Source: Blattamonas nauphoetae
Lineage: Eukaryota > Preaxostyla > Oxymonadida
Reading direction: 5' to 3'
Assembly (NCBI GenBank): GCA_033064195.1
Contig: JARBJD010000487.1
Coordinates: forward strand, 1-42,764
Length of the DNA: 42,764 bases
Shown piece by piece: positions 10,113-21,004 of this stretch. A program made the translations under genes and the position numbers. How positions within the stretch are numbered: position 1 is the first letter of the stretch; each line of letters opens with the position of its first letter. Below the pieces are notes generated by a model, which was given only the letters and a program-made list of their open reading frames with translations, was not told the DNA's origin and made no database searches.

Positions 10113-11008
10113 TGACCCAGACTTGTGGGTCATTGAAGACAGATTTCTCAAATCTTCATACAACCCCAAGAAATATTCAAGCAAAACTCGAAAATTCTTA
10201 TCCCCATCATATCTTCTCGCAACCATGGAAGCTTATATTACAAAACCCAAATCAACCATCAGCACGCACGGGAAGGAGATTTACGACCTTCTCGTCAACA
10301 ACATCGCGACTATCCAGCAGCACCTCTCATCAAAGCTCTGGATAGTCGTCATGAACTCATACCAATCAAGGAGATTGTCCTTGCTCATTACAATAGTTTG
10401 GCTTTTCTTTTCTCTCATTCTTTCTCTCTTTAGATAAATTCACTTCACTTATTTCGTCTTTAACTCATTTACATCGTGAAATGAGGTGCAAAGACGACAA
10501 GGTGAATATTGATGCAGTGTGTCTCCCAAGTACTCTCACTTGGCGAGACACAGGCTGTTGGTTTCGACGTCGAGGAGGGGCATATAACTATGCCCGCTCC
10601 CGATTCGACAGAATCGGTGGGAGACCTCGGAATCCCACTCGACGTCGACCAGCCTCAAAACAGGTTACTTTTCCTTTTTCAATCATTCTCACAGAAAATA
10701 AACATCCTCGAAGACACTGAACTGATGAAAGCAATAGAAGATAAAACGTCACCAAGCTGCGAAAACCAGAAAAGAAAACCACAGAAGAGGGTTAAGAAAC
10801 GTATGCTCACACCTTTTCACCCACTCTCTTTACACTATTAGAAAAGCCAGCAGTTGACACACTGGACGACGATGACCTGCTATTCCTCCTCAGCAGGTCA
10901 GATAGTCCATCAACTCCGGACAACTCCCTCGAAACCATAGCAACCGAAACACACCACATCGAAACAAGGCTCCTTGAAACAACGAAAAGGAGCTTCACCG
11001 TCAGCTAG
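10113..11008 (+). CDS. Hypothetical gene with tiny introns
   Basis: Plus-strand coding-like segments in series: 10123-10330 (MEAYITKPKSTISTHGKEIY), a shifted continuation around 10328-10395 (ALDSRHELIPIKEIVLAHYN), 10435-10560 and 10540-10800 (GHITMPAPDSTESVGDLGIP). A well-supported 41-nt GT..AG intron at 10801-10841 joins in frame to an acidic tail (VDTLDDDDLLFLLSRSDSPS) ending at TAG at 11006-11008. An intron at about 10396-10433 is also likely. Other junctions need a one-base shift. No domain was recognised. It is followed by a transposase-like region on the same strand and may be the upstream ORF of that element. Confidence 0.4.
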
Positions 11009-11239
11009 TTGAGGAAGGAAAACCAAAATCTCTTACTCTACTTTCTGCAAACAAACAAAATTCCTGAAAAAGCAACAAAGAACTGACCTCTGTTCCTTTG
11101 TGAACGAGGCAAATATTTACAAAAAGAAGAAACATTAAAAGCACAAAACAAAACTCACAGAAAAAGAACAAAATGAACTAAAACAATAGAAAACACAAAA
11201 ATAGCCGAAACACAAAGAAATTATTACAATTCATCCATT

Positions 11240-11760
11240 TCATCCATAGACGATGACACATTGGTCATCGTCATGGACTTTAAAGAAAATTGGTCATTAC
11301 CTCTTTCCAATGACCAAGTCGGACACGATTTTTATCTAAAACTTCAGTTTCTCATCTCTGCATTACTTGTTTCACCTCACAGAATTCTGTGATCAAAAAC
11401 ATATCACAACTTTATTTCCCCTGTTCTTTCTCATGATCACCGTTTTGTTCAAGAATGTCTTGCCGATTTATTTTCTCTTGATTCATACACTTCCAAGAAA
11501 CACATCACTGTATTTACTGATACTGGTCCGCATTTTAGGAACCAGTATGTTCTCGGTTACTTTCTGTCTTCTCAAAATCCCTTGTTTTCAGGGAAGAAAA
11601 TTCAGTACTGTTTCTTTTCAGAGCAGCATGGGAAAACTGCTGCGACTCCGAATTCGGAGTCCTTTCAAATTTTGTTTCACATCACCTCACTGAACCAATC
11701 CGCTCCTCGGATGACCTTATTGATTTTTCACTTCACATCTCACTCAATTGAATGGGAATG
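11240..11760 (+). pseudogene. Broken DDE-transposase-like region
   Basis: Fragments in plus-strand frames read TLVIVMDFKENWSLPL, then HITVFTDTGPHFRNQYVLGY and FFSEQHGKTAATPNSES. The order Asp-Phe-Lys-Glu-Asn, then Thr-Asp-Thr-Gly-Pro-His-Phe-Arg-Asn, then His-Gly-Lys is what I associate with RNase H-fold DDE transposase-like proteins in protists and animals. This is memory of the motif, not an alignment. The copy is broken in several places. The A-rich stretch 11020-11240 has no supportable gene. Ends of the element were not found. Confidence 0.35.
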
Positions 11761-12114
11761 ACGGAAATTCCGTTCATTCCTTCCACCGGTGTGTCTCTTT
11801 TTGATAGTTCATCTTTTATTCACTTTAGACATACTGTCTTCCCAGACAGTCACTCATATTTTCGGGTCATAATCACCGGTCTGAAGGAATACCTTGGATT
11901 TTTCCGATCAGATACCTCCTTGACCGGGGCCCCTGTTTGTGTGAACGCGTCTTCATTTGACTTCTTATTGCGTTTTCAGAGAAGAGGGAGAGGACAAAAG
12001 GGAGAGGAAGGTGTTTGAGAAGGAGGAAGTTGAGAGACGGGATGAGAATGAGGTGAGTTCGGGTCTTCAGTCTCTTACATCTTTCGTTATTCATATCTTT
12101 CAAATGTTTCTTCT

Positions 12115-12310
12115 TCAACTCCTAATTCTCATACTCTTCATTCTTCTCCTTCTTCACTTATTCATTCTTCCCTTCTTCACTTATTCATTCTTCTCCTTCT
12201 TCACTTTTCATTCTTCTCATTCTCTTATTCATCCAATCCCTCCAACTTCTCCAATTCTATATTCACCTCCAAGCTCTCCTATTCTTTTGATTCTAATTCA
12301 TTTTTCACCT
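12115..12310 (+). repeat. Pyrimidine-rich simple-sequence tract
   Basis: A C/T-rich stretch with repeated CATTCTTCTCCTTCTTCACT-type units of about 22-24 bp, two to three recognisable copies. Its Phe/Leu/Ser-rich plus-strand ORF reflects composition. Just upstream, about 11975-12050, a short charged segment (REREDKRERKVFEKEEVERR) after a possible AG acceptor could be an exon, but nothing pairs with it. Confidence 0.6.
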
Positions 12311-12339
12311 CGCCATTTTATTACATTTAAACCCCACCA

Positions 12340-12460
12340 CCTCGCTCATTCCATACCTGGCTTATCCTGCCAGGCCTTTTGGCCGAACAGGGCTAGCCTA
12401 GTACCATTTACGGCCTTGTGTCCGGTACTAGGTTCACAGCAGGACTTGGAATGAGTGAGG
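12340..12460. other. Cloverleaf-like inverted-repeat structure, candidate structured RNA
   Basis: An outer stem pairs 12340-12353 (CCTCGCTCATTCCA) with 12447-12460 (TGGAATGAGTGAGG), 13 Watson-Crick pairs plus one G-U. Inside it are CCTGGC (12356-12361) with GCCAGG (12369-12374) around a 7-base loop, GGCC-TTTT-GGCC (12373-12384) sharing two bases with the previous stem, GGCTAGCC (12391-12398), and CCTAGTACC (12397-12405) with GGTACTAGG (12424-12432), a perfect 9-bp stem. It is not a recognisable tRNA: no T-arm consensus or acceptor CCA context. It could be a structured non-coding RNA, a cruciform-forming element or a small folded transposon. Confidence 0.5.
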
Positions 12461-12744
12461 ACAACACTGAAAGACATATTTTCATTATTGATTTCTGTAT
12501 TAGAACAATTCCGTTTATATTTCACAAATTTCTTCTCTTTCATCAACAATCATTCTCATTTTGTCTTCTCCTCTTGTAGGTTGTCTGTCATTCACTCAAT
12601 TCCTCCACTAGACTTTGGATCATAGCATCAAGTTCACTTCAGTTGTGGTAAGAAAACGATATGTCTCAATCCTTCTTCGTGACTTCTTTATCTTCCAGGT
12701 CCACTAGCGATGGTGTACATTCCTCCCAGCCACCAACCTAGCAC

Positions 12745-12866
12745 TCATCTCCACTCCCCACCACTCAGCCAACCTCTCATCTCCACTCCCCACCACTCAG
12801 CCAACCTCTCATCTCCACTCCCCACCACTCAGCCAACCTCTCATCTCCGCTCCCCCACCACTCAGT
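12745..12866 (+). repeat. Minisatellite C, 32-bp unit, about 4 copies
   Basis: Tandem units of 32 bp (CTCATCTCCACTCCCCACCA then CTCAGCCAACCT). The last unit is slightly diverged (CTCCGCTCCCCC). It lies directly upstream of the large 30-bp array. Confidence 0.9.
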
Positions 12867-12984
12867 AGTACACCACCATCAATATTCCCACTCAAGCAAC
12901 CACCGCTATCTCAGTCCTCTTCGTACCGATGAACTCAGCTGTCCTTTATCGCTCTCAAGCTCCACCACACCCTCACCATCGCCC

Positions 12985-14466
12985 TCCATCGCCAGCAAAC
13001 ACTCTCGCTCACCCTCCATCGCCACCAAACACTCTCGCTCACCCTCCATCGCCACCAAACACTCTCGCTCACCCTCCATCGCCACCAAACACTCTCGCTC
13101 ACCCTCCATCGCCACCAAACACTCTCGCTCACCCTCCATCGCCACCAAACACTCGCTCACCCTCCATCGCCACCAAACACTCTCGCTCACCCTCCATCGC
13201 CACCAAACACTCTCGCTCACCCTCCATCGCCACCAAACACTCTCGCTCACCCTCCATCGCCACCAAACACTCTCGCTCACCCTCCATCGCCACCAAACAC
13301 TCTCGCTCACCCTCCATCGCCACCAAACACTCCGCTTCGCTCCCCATCGCCACCACACACTCCGCTTCGCTCCCCATCGCCACCACACACTCCGCTTCGC
13401 TCCCCATCGCCACCACACACTCCGCTTCGCTCCCCATCGCCACCAAACACTCCGCTTCGCTCCCCATCGCCACCAAACATTCCGGTTCGCTGCTCATCGC
13501 CACCACACACTCCGCTTCGCTCCCCATCGCCACCACACATTTTGCTTCGCTCCCCATCGCCACCACACACTCCGCTTCGCTCCCCATCGCCACCACACTC
13601 CGCTTCGCTCCCCATCGCCACCACACACCCCGCTTCTCTCCCCATCGCCACCAAACATTCCGCTTCGCTCCCCATCGCCACCACACACTCCGCTTCGCTC
13701 CCCATCGCCACACACTCCGCTTCGCTCCCCATCGCCACCACACATTCCGCTTCGCTCCCCATCGCCACCAAACACTCCGCTTCGCTCCCCATCGCCACCA
13801 AACACTCTCGCTCACCCTCCATCGCCACCAAACACTCTCGCTCACCCTCCATCGCCACCAAACACTCGCTCACCCTCCATCGCCACCAAACACTCTCGCT
13901 CACCCTCCATCGCCACCAAACACTCCGCTTCGCTCCCCATCGCCACCACACATTTTGCTTCGCTCCCCATCGCCACCACACACTCCGCTTCGCTCCCCAT
14001 CGCCACCACACACCCCGCTTCGCTCCCCATCGCCACCAAACACTCCGCTTCGCTCCCCATCGCCACCAAACATTCCGCTTCGCTCCCCATCGCCACCAAA
14101 CACTCCGCTTCGCTCCCCATCGCCACCAAACACCCCGCTTCGCTCCCCATCGCCACCAAACACTCCGCTTCGCTCCCCATCGCCACCAAACATTCTGCTT
14201 CGCTCCCCATCGCCACCACACACTCCGCTTCGCTCCCCATCGCCACCACACTCCGCTTCGCTCCCCATCGCCACCAAACATTCCGCTTCGCTCCCCATCG
14301 CCACCACACACTCCGCTTCGCTCCCCATCGCCACCAAACATTCCGCTTCGCTCCCCATCGCCACCAAACACTCCGCTTCGCTCCCCATCGCCACCAAACA
14401 TTCCGCTTCGCTCCCCATCGCCACCAAACATTCCGCTTCGCTCCCCATCGCCACCACACACTCCAC
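12985..14466 (+). repeat. Minisatellite D, 30-bp unit, about 49 copies, two interleaved types
   Basis: About 1.5 kb of a 30-bp unit starting GCCACCAAACACT or GCCACCACACACT. Type 1 continues CTCGCTCACCCTCCATC and fills 12985-13330 and about 13800-13920. Type 2 continues CCGCTTCGCTCCCCATC and fills the two other blocks. Because the period is a multiple of three and carries no stop, long ORFs appear on both strands (575 codons plus, 397 minus). They encode 10-residue repeats with no other support, so I do not call a gene. A few units are shortened by 2-6 bp and shift the frame. Confidence 0.95.
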
Positions 14467-14791
14467 TCACCTCTACTTGCCTCCCTCGTCCTCCACTCAC
14501 CTCCTTCCGATAGACTCCCTTTTTCCTTCTGCGACATCCAAACTCACCTCCTCGAGCCTCCGCCTCCCTCCACTCTTTCTCTCATCAGCACTTTCCATCT
14601 TAATTGTGTCTTCTATGAATCTTGTTGTTTTCAACTCACAATTAACACTTTCTTGAGAAAACAAACTAAAGAAAAATCACTTGTTTGAGATAATACACCA
14701 CCAAAAGTGAATAAAACTGAAATCATTCATCCAAGCTTCAAAATCGTGCGAAGAGAGGGAAAACAGAAGAGAGAGAGAATGAGAGAAGAGG

Positions 14792-15133
14792 TTATATGGT
14801 GGTGAAGGAGACGTTCACCCGGAACACCACATCCAGTGTAGTGAGGAAGATGGTAGACGGTACATAGTCCACCAAATGACGATCAACCCATATTATTTTG
14901 TAATACACCTCCAATTTGTCTACTGGTATGAATAGATCGAAAAAAACACATGTAATCAGTTCATGGAGGTGAGAAAGAGCTATTTGAGATTTAACAGCAA
15001 ATTTGAAAAAAAGAATGCGGAGAGGAGGTTTTGAAGGGGTGATCTCGAACTTTTCTATGATGTCAAAAATATTGACCCATCTGGATTTGAGTCTCGATTC
15101 ACTCATACACTTGCATACACCGAATCGAGACAT
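14792..15133 (-). CDS. Hypothetical protein, 113 aa
   Basis: An ATG-initiated minus-strand frame of 113 codons with a globular look (SRWVNIFDIIEKFEITPSKP, then YYKIIWVDRHLVDYVPSTIF) ending at TAG. There is no low-complexity bias and its neighbours are repeats. No domain was recognised. DNA around its 5' end resembles 880-920, so it may be a remnant of a repeated gene family. It is shorter than most proteins and could be a fragment. The stretch 14470-14791 and the gap 15134-15207 show nothing further. Confidence 0.4.
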   Translation of the reverse strand: MSRFGVCKCMSESRLKSRWVNIFDIIEKFEITPSKPPLRILFFKFAVKSQIALSHLHELITCVFFDLFIPVDKLEVYYKIIWVDRHLVDYVPSTIFLTTLDVVFRVNVSFTTI

Positions 15134-15207
15134 AAATTCATTGAATTATTCCTCATTTCCAGGCCTACCCACAATATTATTATAATTGATCATACCTATG
15201 ATGTAAA

Positions 15208-15262
15208 ACTGTCCTGTCCTCCTTCCTTTCTGTCCGTCCTCCTCTTTTTCTTGTCCGATTCT
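15208..15262. repeat. TGTCC-rich fragment of the dispersed repeat
   Basis: CTGTCCTGTCCTCC, CTGTCCGTCCTCC and CTTGTCCGATT within 55 bp repeat the words of copies A (9.7 kb) and B (20.5 kb). It is probably a truncated copy. The next 260 bp up to the gene end at 15522 hold nothing supportable. Confidence 0.45.
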
Positions 15263-15521
15263 CAAATTGGAAGAAAATGGCGATTTTTCAGCGTTTCTGG
15301 TGATAAAAGTGCATTTTAGGACGAATTTTTGCTTCTTGTGGCGAAATAAGTGTCAATGAGGGAGTTGGGGGGGCAAAACTTCTATTATGGGTCCGATCAC
15401 ATCCATTTCTCAATTCGCAATTTTTGTTGTTCAAACAAGAAATGAAAACGAAATATTTTCAAAGCATTAAGAAAAGGGAGGTGAATGAAACGTGAGTCTC
15501 TTCTCTTCCACTCTCTCGTTC

Positions 15522-18500
15522 TCAGCGATCGTAGCGATCCACCTTCGTGACGTGCTCGGTCAGCCACTGAGTGTACAACTGAATCAAGTTCTGAACTGTC
15601 TGCGCTGGAATTGGTTTGCCTGCTCGTGCGAACTTTGCAATCAACAGAGCTTCCTTTTGGAGCTTTCGAAGATGTGCTGAATGAGCGCGGAAGTGTTGTC
15701 GGTGATGAGAGCGCTCAATTTTGTATTTCGCGATGATGCTTTCTTCATCGTGGAAGGCAGAGAAGGTGGATTTGACAAGAATGGCCACGATCGACAGAAG
15801 GACTCTGGCTTGTTCGCGAGTGTTCTCTTCTTCTTTTGTTTGGTTGGTCGGTGTGGTCTGTTCTTTGTTGATGAACATTAGAGATGCCTTGATCAACTGA
15901 TCTTTCGTTGCATCGTCCGTCCTTTCCATGAATTCATCCACTGCTGCCTTCACTTCCATCGTCGAGTCCAAACACCCACACGTCGCTGCGAGAGCGAGAA
16001 GCACTGTTTTGTGTTGATGATCAAATCGGAGTGAATCACATGTGTATTCCTCCTTCCATGCAGCCTGTCCCATTCCTGTTCGGTCAGCTGTATCTGCTGC
16101 TGGGTCAATGTCTTTGAGAGCTTCTGAACCACTTGCGACTGAGGCAAGGATTGATTTGGTGGGAAAGATGAAGGCAAGGAATGCGAGGACGTCGAGGGAG
16201 ATGGCGACGATGAACGAGACGATGAGAAGGATCTTGCTTGTGTTGATGGTTGCTTTCATTTCGGAGGTGACGGCTTCTAGGAGCTCTCTGAAGCCACCAC
16301 GCATGTCCCATATCACCATGGAACCCATGATCTGAAAGAAGACGGCGGAGAGAGAGAAATGAAGAAAGAATGATTTCTCACGCCTGAACGTCCTCTGCTT
16401 CAAGTGTGACGCCACTGTATGGATCGGGGTTGGTAGCGATGAGTTTTGCACTTTCCAGATGCTTCGAGACGAGAGCTTGCAGGCCACTGAAACTCTGGCC
16501 CTTCATTCCATACACTCTGTCCTCATAATCGCAATCATCTGCGTCGTTCTCGAAGCATTCTCGAGTCTGGAGAAAGGAGGAGAGAGAGGAAGGATGAAAG
16601 AACACGCATGATGGAACGAAGAACGGGATCAAAAACATAAATATGAACAGAGGAGAACGTGAAAACAGATCGTCAGCTGATGCAGACCTCGGACATGATG
16701 TCAGGCACTTTGCTTCCAGCCTTCACTGTGGGTTCCACAGCGAGACCATCGAAGTCGACATCGCCAGTCGGAAAGACGTTGGCGGATTTGGAGCCCTGGT
16801 TGGCGAGGATGTTGATGGCGTTGTAGTAATTGATCTGCGACGACGAGGAGAGTGATGATGAAGAGAATGATGACGAAGAAAGTGATGAGATAAATGATGA
16901 TGAAGAAAGTCAAGACAAGGAGAGTGATGACGAAGAGGGAAATGATTGAATGATGAATGAAAGTGCAAGAGATTCAAAAAGAGAGAGTGAAAGTGTGAAT
17001 GTTGATGGAACACACCTCTTCAAGCATGAGATCCTGGATGAGCGGCATGTCTGAGCTGAGATGGCGTGAGTCAATCCATCGTCCTGTTGCGAATGGGACG
17101 GTGGTGTAGATGCCTGGGACTTCGTAGTTGATCGAGTTGGCCATTTCCAGGGCGAGAACTCCGAGTTGCATGGCGACGACACACTGAGAGAGGGAAGAGA
17201 AGGGAGAGAGATGAATGAAGAAAGAAAATTGATGAAAGAATGAGATGTGTGAGAGAAAACGACGAGAACAGATCGACTGACCTTGTACGACGTGAGCGTT
17301 ACCGAGTTGTAGTATTTGGCAGAGTGTGTCAATGCGAAAATGCACATGACGTAGAAGAACGCAGCGCCTGAAGAAGAGAGGAGAGAAAAGATGAAGAGGA
17401 GAGAATCGAGTTTAGAGAAAAATGAAGAAGAATTGAGTGTTCTTTCAGACCTGAAATGATGAGAACGATTCCAACGACAACTCGAACGTAGAATGAGGTT
17501 GGAATGAAGTTGGACATTTTGTTGATCTTGTTGAACAGCTCCTGCTGTTGGGGAGTGAGAGTGGAGTGTCCTTTCAGCTTCACTTCCTTTTCGGCATCTT
17601 CCGCTGCTTTCTTCTCGTCTGCCTCTCTCTTCGCTTTTTCCGATTTGGTTTCCTCCTTCTCTCCTTCCTTCCCCTCCTTCTTTTCCTCCTCGTCTTCATC
17701 TCCCTCGTCTGCCTCTTCCTTCTTCCCCTTCCTCATCATCTCCGCAATCTGAGCAATCGACATTCCCGGCATCTGCATCATCGTGATCATCTGTGCACTC
17801 ATCCCTTGAGCAATCACCTCCGCTTTTTGCATCTCATCCTCACTTTCCTTCACTCTCGCAGAGTCCGGTCCATCAAAATCGTTCTCGTTGAATCCTCCAT
17901 CGTCATTCGTGCCTTGTGTGTTCGATTGGGAGTTCACTGTTGCTCCAAACGTGCCTGTGATCGAGTTGTCTTCTTCTCCGCTCTCTGTGTCGTCCAGCCT
18001 CTGTTTCAGTCTCAAGACATCGTCCTTTCGTGCAATGGCGATTTGGAAGAACACAGCTCTTCGCTCCTTTTTGAGCGAGGAGATTGTGGTGCAGTATTGA
18101 AAGACCAACCCAATAACTGGAATAACCGTCGAAGCCATTCCAACAACTCCAGCCAAGATCGATATTGTCATTGAGAGTGCCTCACTGTTCCCTGTGAAGA
18201 GGAGACACGCCTTCTTCATTTTCTCAGTCGCAGCGACGGGGACATTGAGGATGATGTAATACACCTGGGCTGGGAGGGCAGGCCATTCGGTGACGTTCCA
18301 ATAATGCGGTTTTGACAGAAGGGTTGCCACATTCGCGATGTTGTTCAGCAAATCAATCAAATTCAATGTCACTTGCTTAGTTCTTGTGATTCTGTAACCT
18401 CGGGACGATCCAACAACCACTTCCTCGTATGAAGGGATGAGATTGGAGATGCCTTCGTGCTCCATCATCACGAACTCGATGATTGACGACGCATCAGCAA

Positions 18501-20257
18501 ACACATTGTCAAGCATGCTTCCGAGTGTCTCAATTCGAAATATCAGCATCTCTTCAATGTCTTCATCACTCAGAATGAATTCGATCCCGTTGCCTTCGAA
18601 GCAAGTCGAGGTTGGTCGAGAGGCGCGAAGGGTGGAGAAGACGGAGCAGATCAGAGTGTTGATTGATGTTGTGATGAGTGTAGAGAGCTCGGTCACTTGA
18701 TCTGTCGTGATGGAGCAAGAATTGAATGTGTTGAGCACAACGATGAACATTGAAATCATCGCTCATCCAATCAGAAGAGATGATATCACCAGAATTGGGA
18801 TGAACACGGGAAGCAGCTTCTTCTTGTCCTCATCCAGCGACAGAATGTTCCCAGCTCGTTGATTCTTCTTTTTCTTCGGTTTCTTCGCTGTCCCTCCTCC
18901 AGCCACCGACGATAGCTTGCTCTGTTCGCTGATTCTGCTCATCGTTTCCGTCACTTAACTCACACTTGTGTATTTTGGAACTTTCCTTGAGGGGTGTTCG
19001 CTCAACAGCTTCGACTGGAGATAGTGATCTGAAGTTGGAGGTCTCGACGTATTGTGGTTGATTGGCTGAGTTAAAACAAAGTTCGGATCACAAACAGACA
19101 CGAATGGACTGGCTGTGCGGGAATTTGCGGGTGATGTTTTGGTTGTTGACGGAGAGAATGACAGGAGTGGGGGAAGATGCTGGTTGGACCGTTGGTGGCT
19201 TCGTTTGGATTTGTGAAGGCCCAATTAATGAAGGATTTGGAACATGTTGGAGAGAAGTTGGCATTGCGGGTGTGAAAGAGACAATTGGAGTGGGCTGGGT
19301 GGGGATGACAAGTGACACCAACGAGTTGGTTGGATCATCCACTTTAAGAGTCAGTATTTGATCTTGTACATTTCCCATTTCATCCATCTCGACTTCGCTG
19401 CGAGTCCCGTAAACATTTGTGTCGAACGTCACACTCGAAAGAGAGTTGTGGAGTTAGGGTTGGCGAACGATGTTTAATCCGTTTTCCAGAGGTATCGTTA
19501 TCGTTGCTTGCTTCACCGCTCATTTTGTTGTGGTCTTCATAGCTGGGGCTTGGGAAATAGGGTATTTTTGAGCTTTCGGGGAGATCAGTGGGTGGTGGAC
19601 AGGATCGCTGGAGTCTCATCAGGAACCGTGTTGTGGAGGACAGGAATTGGTTCATTCGGTCTAACAGTCCATTTTGAGCGGGAAAATGTGCGAGAGAGGA
19701 AGAACACACCCACGGAAACGCCGAGAAAGGCGAGCGCCCAAACGATCCACATGATAGTATTCAGTCGCGTCTTGTCATTGCCTACGAATGAAGATATCAT
19801 TCCAATGAGATGGAAGACTGCGAGATCAGCACACATTGCTGTGGAAATGCGTTGGTCATGTCTGTGAAGAATGGGAGCATGAAGAAGGAGTACCTGAAGA
19901 GGAAGAGAGATAGTGCGAGGAAAACAACGGTTAGATATTGGGGGAATCGTCCGAGGAACATAATGAGGATGGAAATGGCCACGTTGGTCAACAAGACAAG
20001 AGTATTGAAGATGCCTGTTTGGTCTGTGAAGTGTGATCAAGACATCTATTCCAAATCAAGAAACGGAAATAGAAAAATATGAGGGTAGAAACAATGGAGA
20101 GGCATACTGAAATACTGAATCATCAATATCTCATATCTTTCGGCCCAGATCAGATCTGGATTGTTGCAAGTCATCCATTCCAGACTAATGAAGAGAAGTG
20201 AACGGAAAAAAGATGAAAAAACAATGGAAACACAAACTGGTATTGTGAGAGTTGCAT
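15522..20257 (-). CDS. Large multi-exon multi-pass membrane protein, Tmc-like architecture
   Basis: Frame continuity gives one gene of about 1,265-1,286 codons. Exons (plus coordinates, read downwards): 20238-20257 (ATG), 20108-20184, 19894-20023, 19102-19861 (contains an unresolved intron or introns near 19360-19610), 18966-19065, 17451-18937, 17282-17367, 17016-17183, 16688-16834, 16390-16566 and 15522-16331 (TGA). All junctions are GT..AG with matching phase; the small introns are 32 nt (19862-19893), 36 nt (19066-19101) and 28 nt (18938-18965). The protein starts with several membrane segments (VAISILIMFLGRFPQYLTVV), then has a Pro/Thr/Gln-rich linker and a Lys-rich patch. Next come a membrane segment, an ectodomain of about 150 residues, a membrane segment (TISILAGVVGMAST), a Lys/Glu-rich cytosolic region, a membrane pair with a second ectodomain and a cytosolic tail. 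This order recalls Tmc-type sensory membrane proteins of metamonads (inference). Odd: an in-frame TGA at about 18772-18774 lies inside the membrane segment LVISSLLIG/AMISMFIVV with no intron able to remove it. Confidence 0.65.
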
Positions 20258-20475
20258 CTATCAGCTGAGTGTGTAATCATTGACAGAGAAGAGAAGAGGA
20301 AATGCCGAGTCGCGTCGATCTCGATACATCTTGCTTCAATGGAGACAAAATTGAGTCATTTCCAGACAATAGAAGTGTTGAATGGAGATCTTACTTCAAA
20401 TCGCGGGATGAGATGTCCAGAAAGAAAAGAGCTGATGATGACAACCGAACATGGGTGAGAGGATCAGATCAATCG

Positions 20476-20972
20476 GACAGGACAGGACAGGACATGTCCG
20501 ATTTGTCCTGTTTTGAGATAAGCACAGAATTTGGATGAACTAATTGAGAGAAATCTACAGCATGAATATAAGGTGCTTGTCCGATTTTGTCCTACTCTGT
20601 CCTCTCTTGGGCCGATCGTCCTCTAAACTCCAAATTAGGAGTTTGAAGGACAGAACCCCTCCAGCTCGTGATTCGCCACCAAACCGGTTTTCACACGCTT
20701 TGACGCCCTTTTCATCAATTTTAGATGGTGATGAACGAATCTTGAATGATAAAGTTAACTATAGTGTCAGAAAAAGGCAAAGCAAAATTACGGTTTTGGA
20801 ATCGTCTTTTAGAGTCATTCTCAGGCATAATACCGAGCAAAATGAAGACAAAAAGTGTTTGACAAGCAGGGAGAAGATGAATTCAGACGAAACAAATGCA
20901 TATCAAGCTGGATTTCCGAATCGGACAAGACCTCTGTCCTCTGTCCTCATTATCTGGTACTCTGTCCGTCCG
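20476..20972. repeat. GGACA/TGTCC-rich dispersed repeat (copy B)
   Basis: Starts with CGGACAGGACAGGACAGGAC, the palindrome GGACATGTCC at 20490-20499 and TTGTCCTGTTTTGAG. It continues with further TGTCC words at about 20578-20615 and ends with TCTGTCCGTCCG near 20972, the same end as copy A. It probably belongs to the same non-autonomous family and is longer than copy A by about 150 bp. The 185-codon plus ORF here is not convincing as a gene. Confidence 0.5.
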
Positions 20973-21004
20973 TTTTACATCATAGGATCATACCACGTCA
21001 CAGA

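Noticed and set aside
11090-11240. TAA/TAG read as glutamine, suggested by a Lys/Gln-rich reading of this stretch
   Set aside because: Separase (about 2,000 codons) and the transposases use no TAA or TAG internally; an A-rich intergenic stretch explains the pattern.
12340-12460. tRNA gene
   Set aside because: The stem lengths and loops do not match tRNA arms and no T-loop or anticodon-arm consensus was found.
12929-14656. 575-codon plus-strand ORF (and 397- and 238-codon minus ORFs) over the 30-bp array
   Set aside because: Open frames follow from a stop-free 30-bp period; all frames encode only the repeat, and no flanking exon or domain supports a protein.
18772-18774. TGA as a sense codon genome-wide
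   Set aside because: Separase and the large membrane-protein gene both end sensibly at TGA, and no other clear gene here needs it as sense except where an in-frame intron could remove it.
18955-20257. Treating 18955-20257 and 15522-18942 as two genes
   Set aside because: A TAA precedes an ATG-like start near 18942, but a phase-compatible 28-nt intron (18938-18965) after a 36-nt one joins the frames into one protein with a continuous order of domains.
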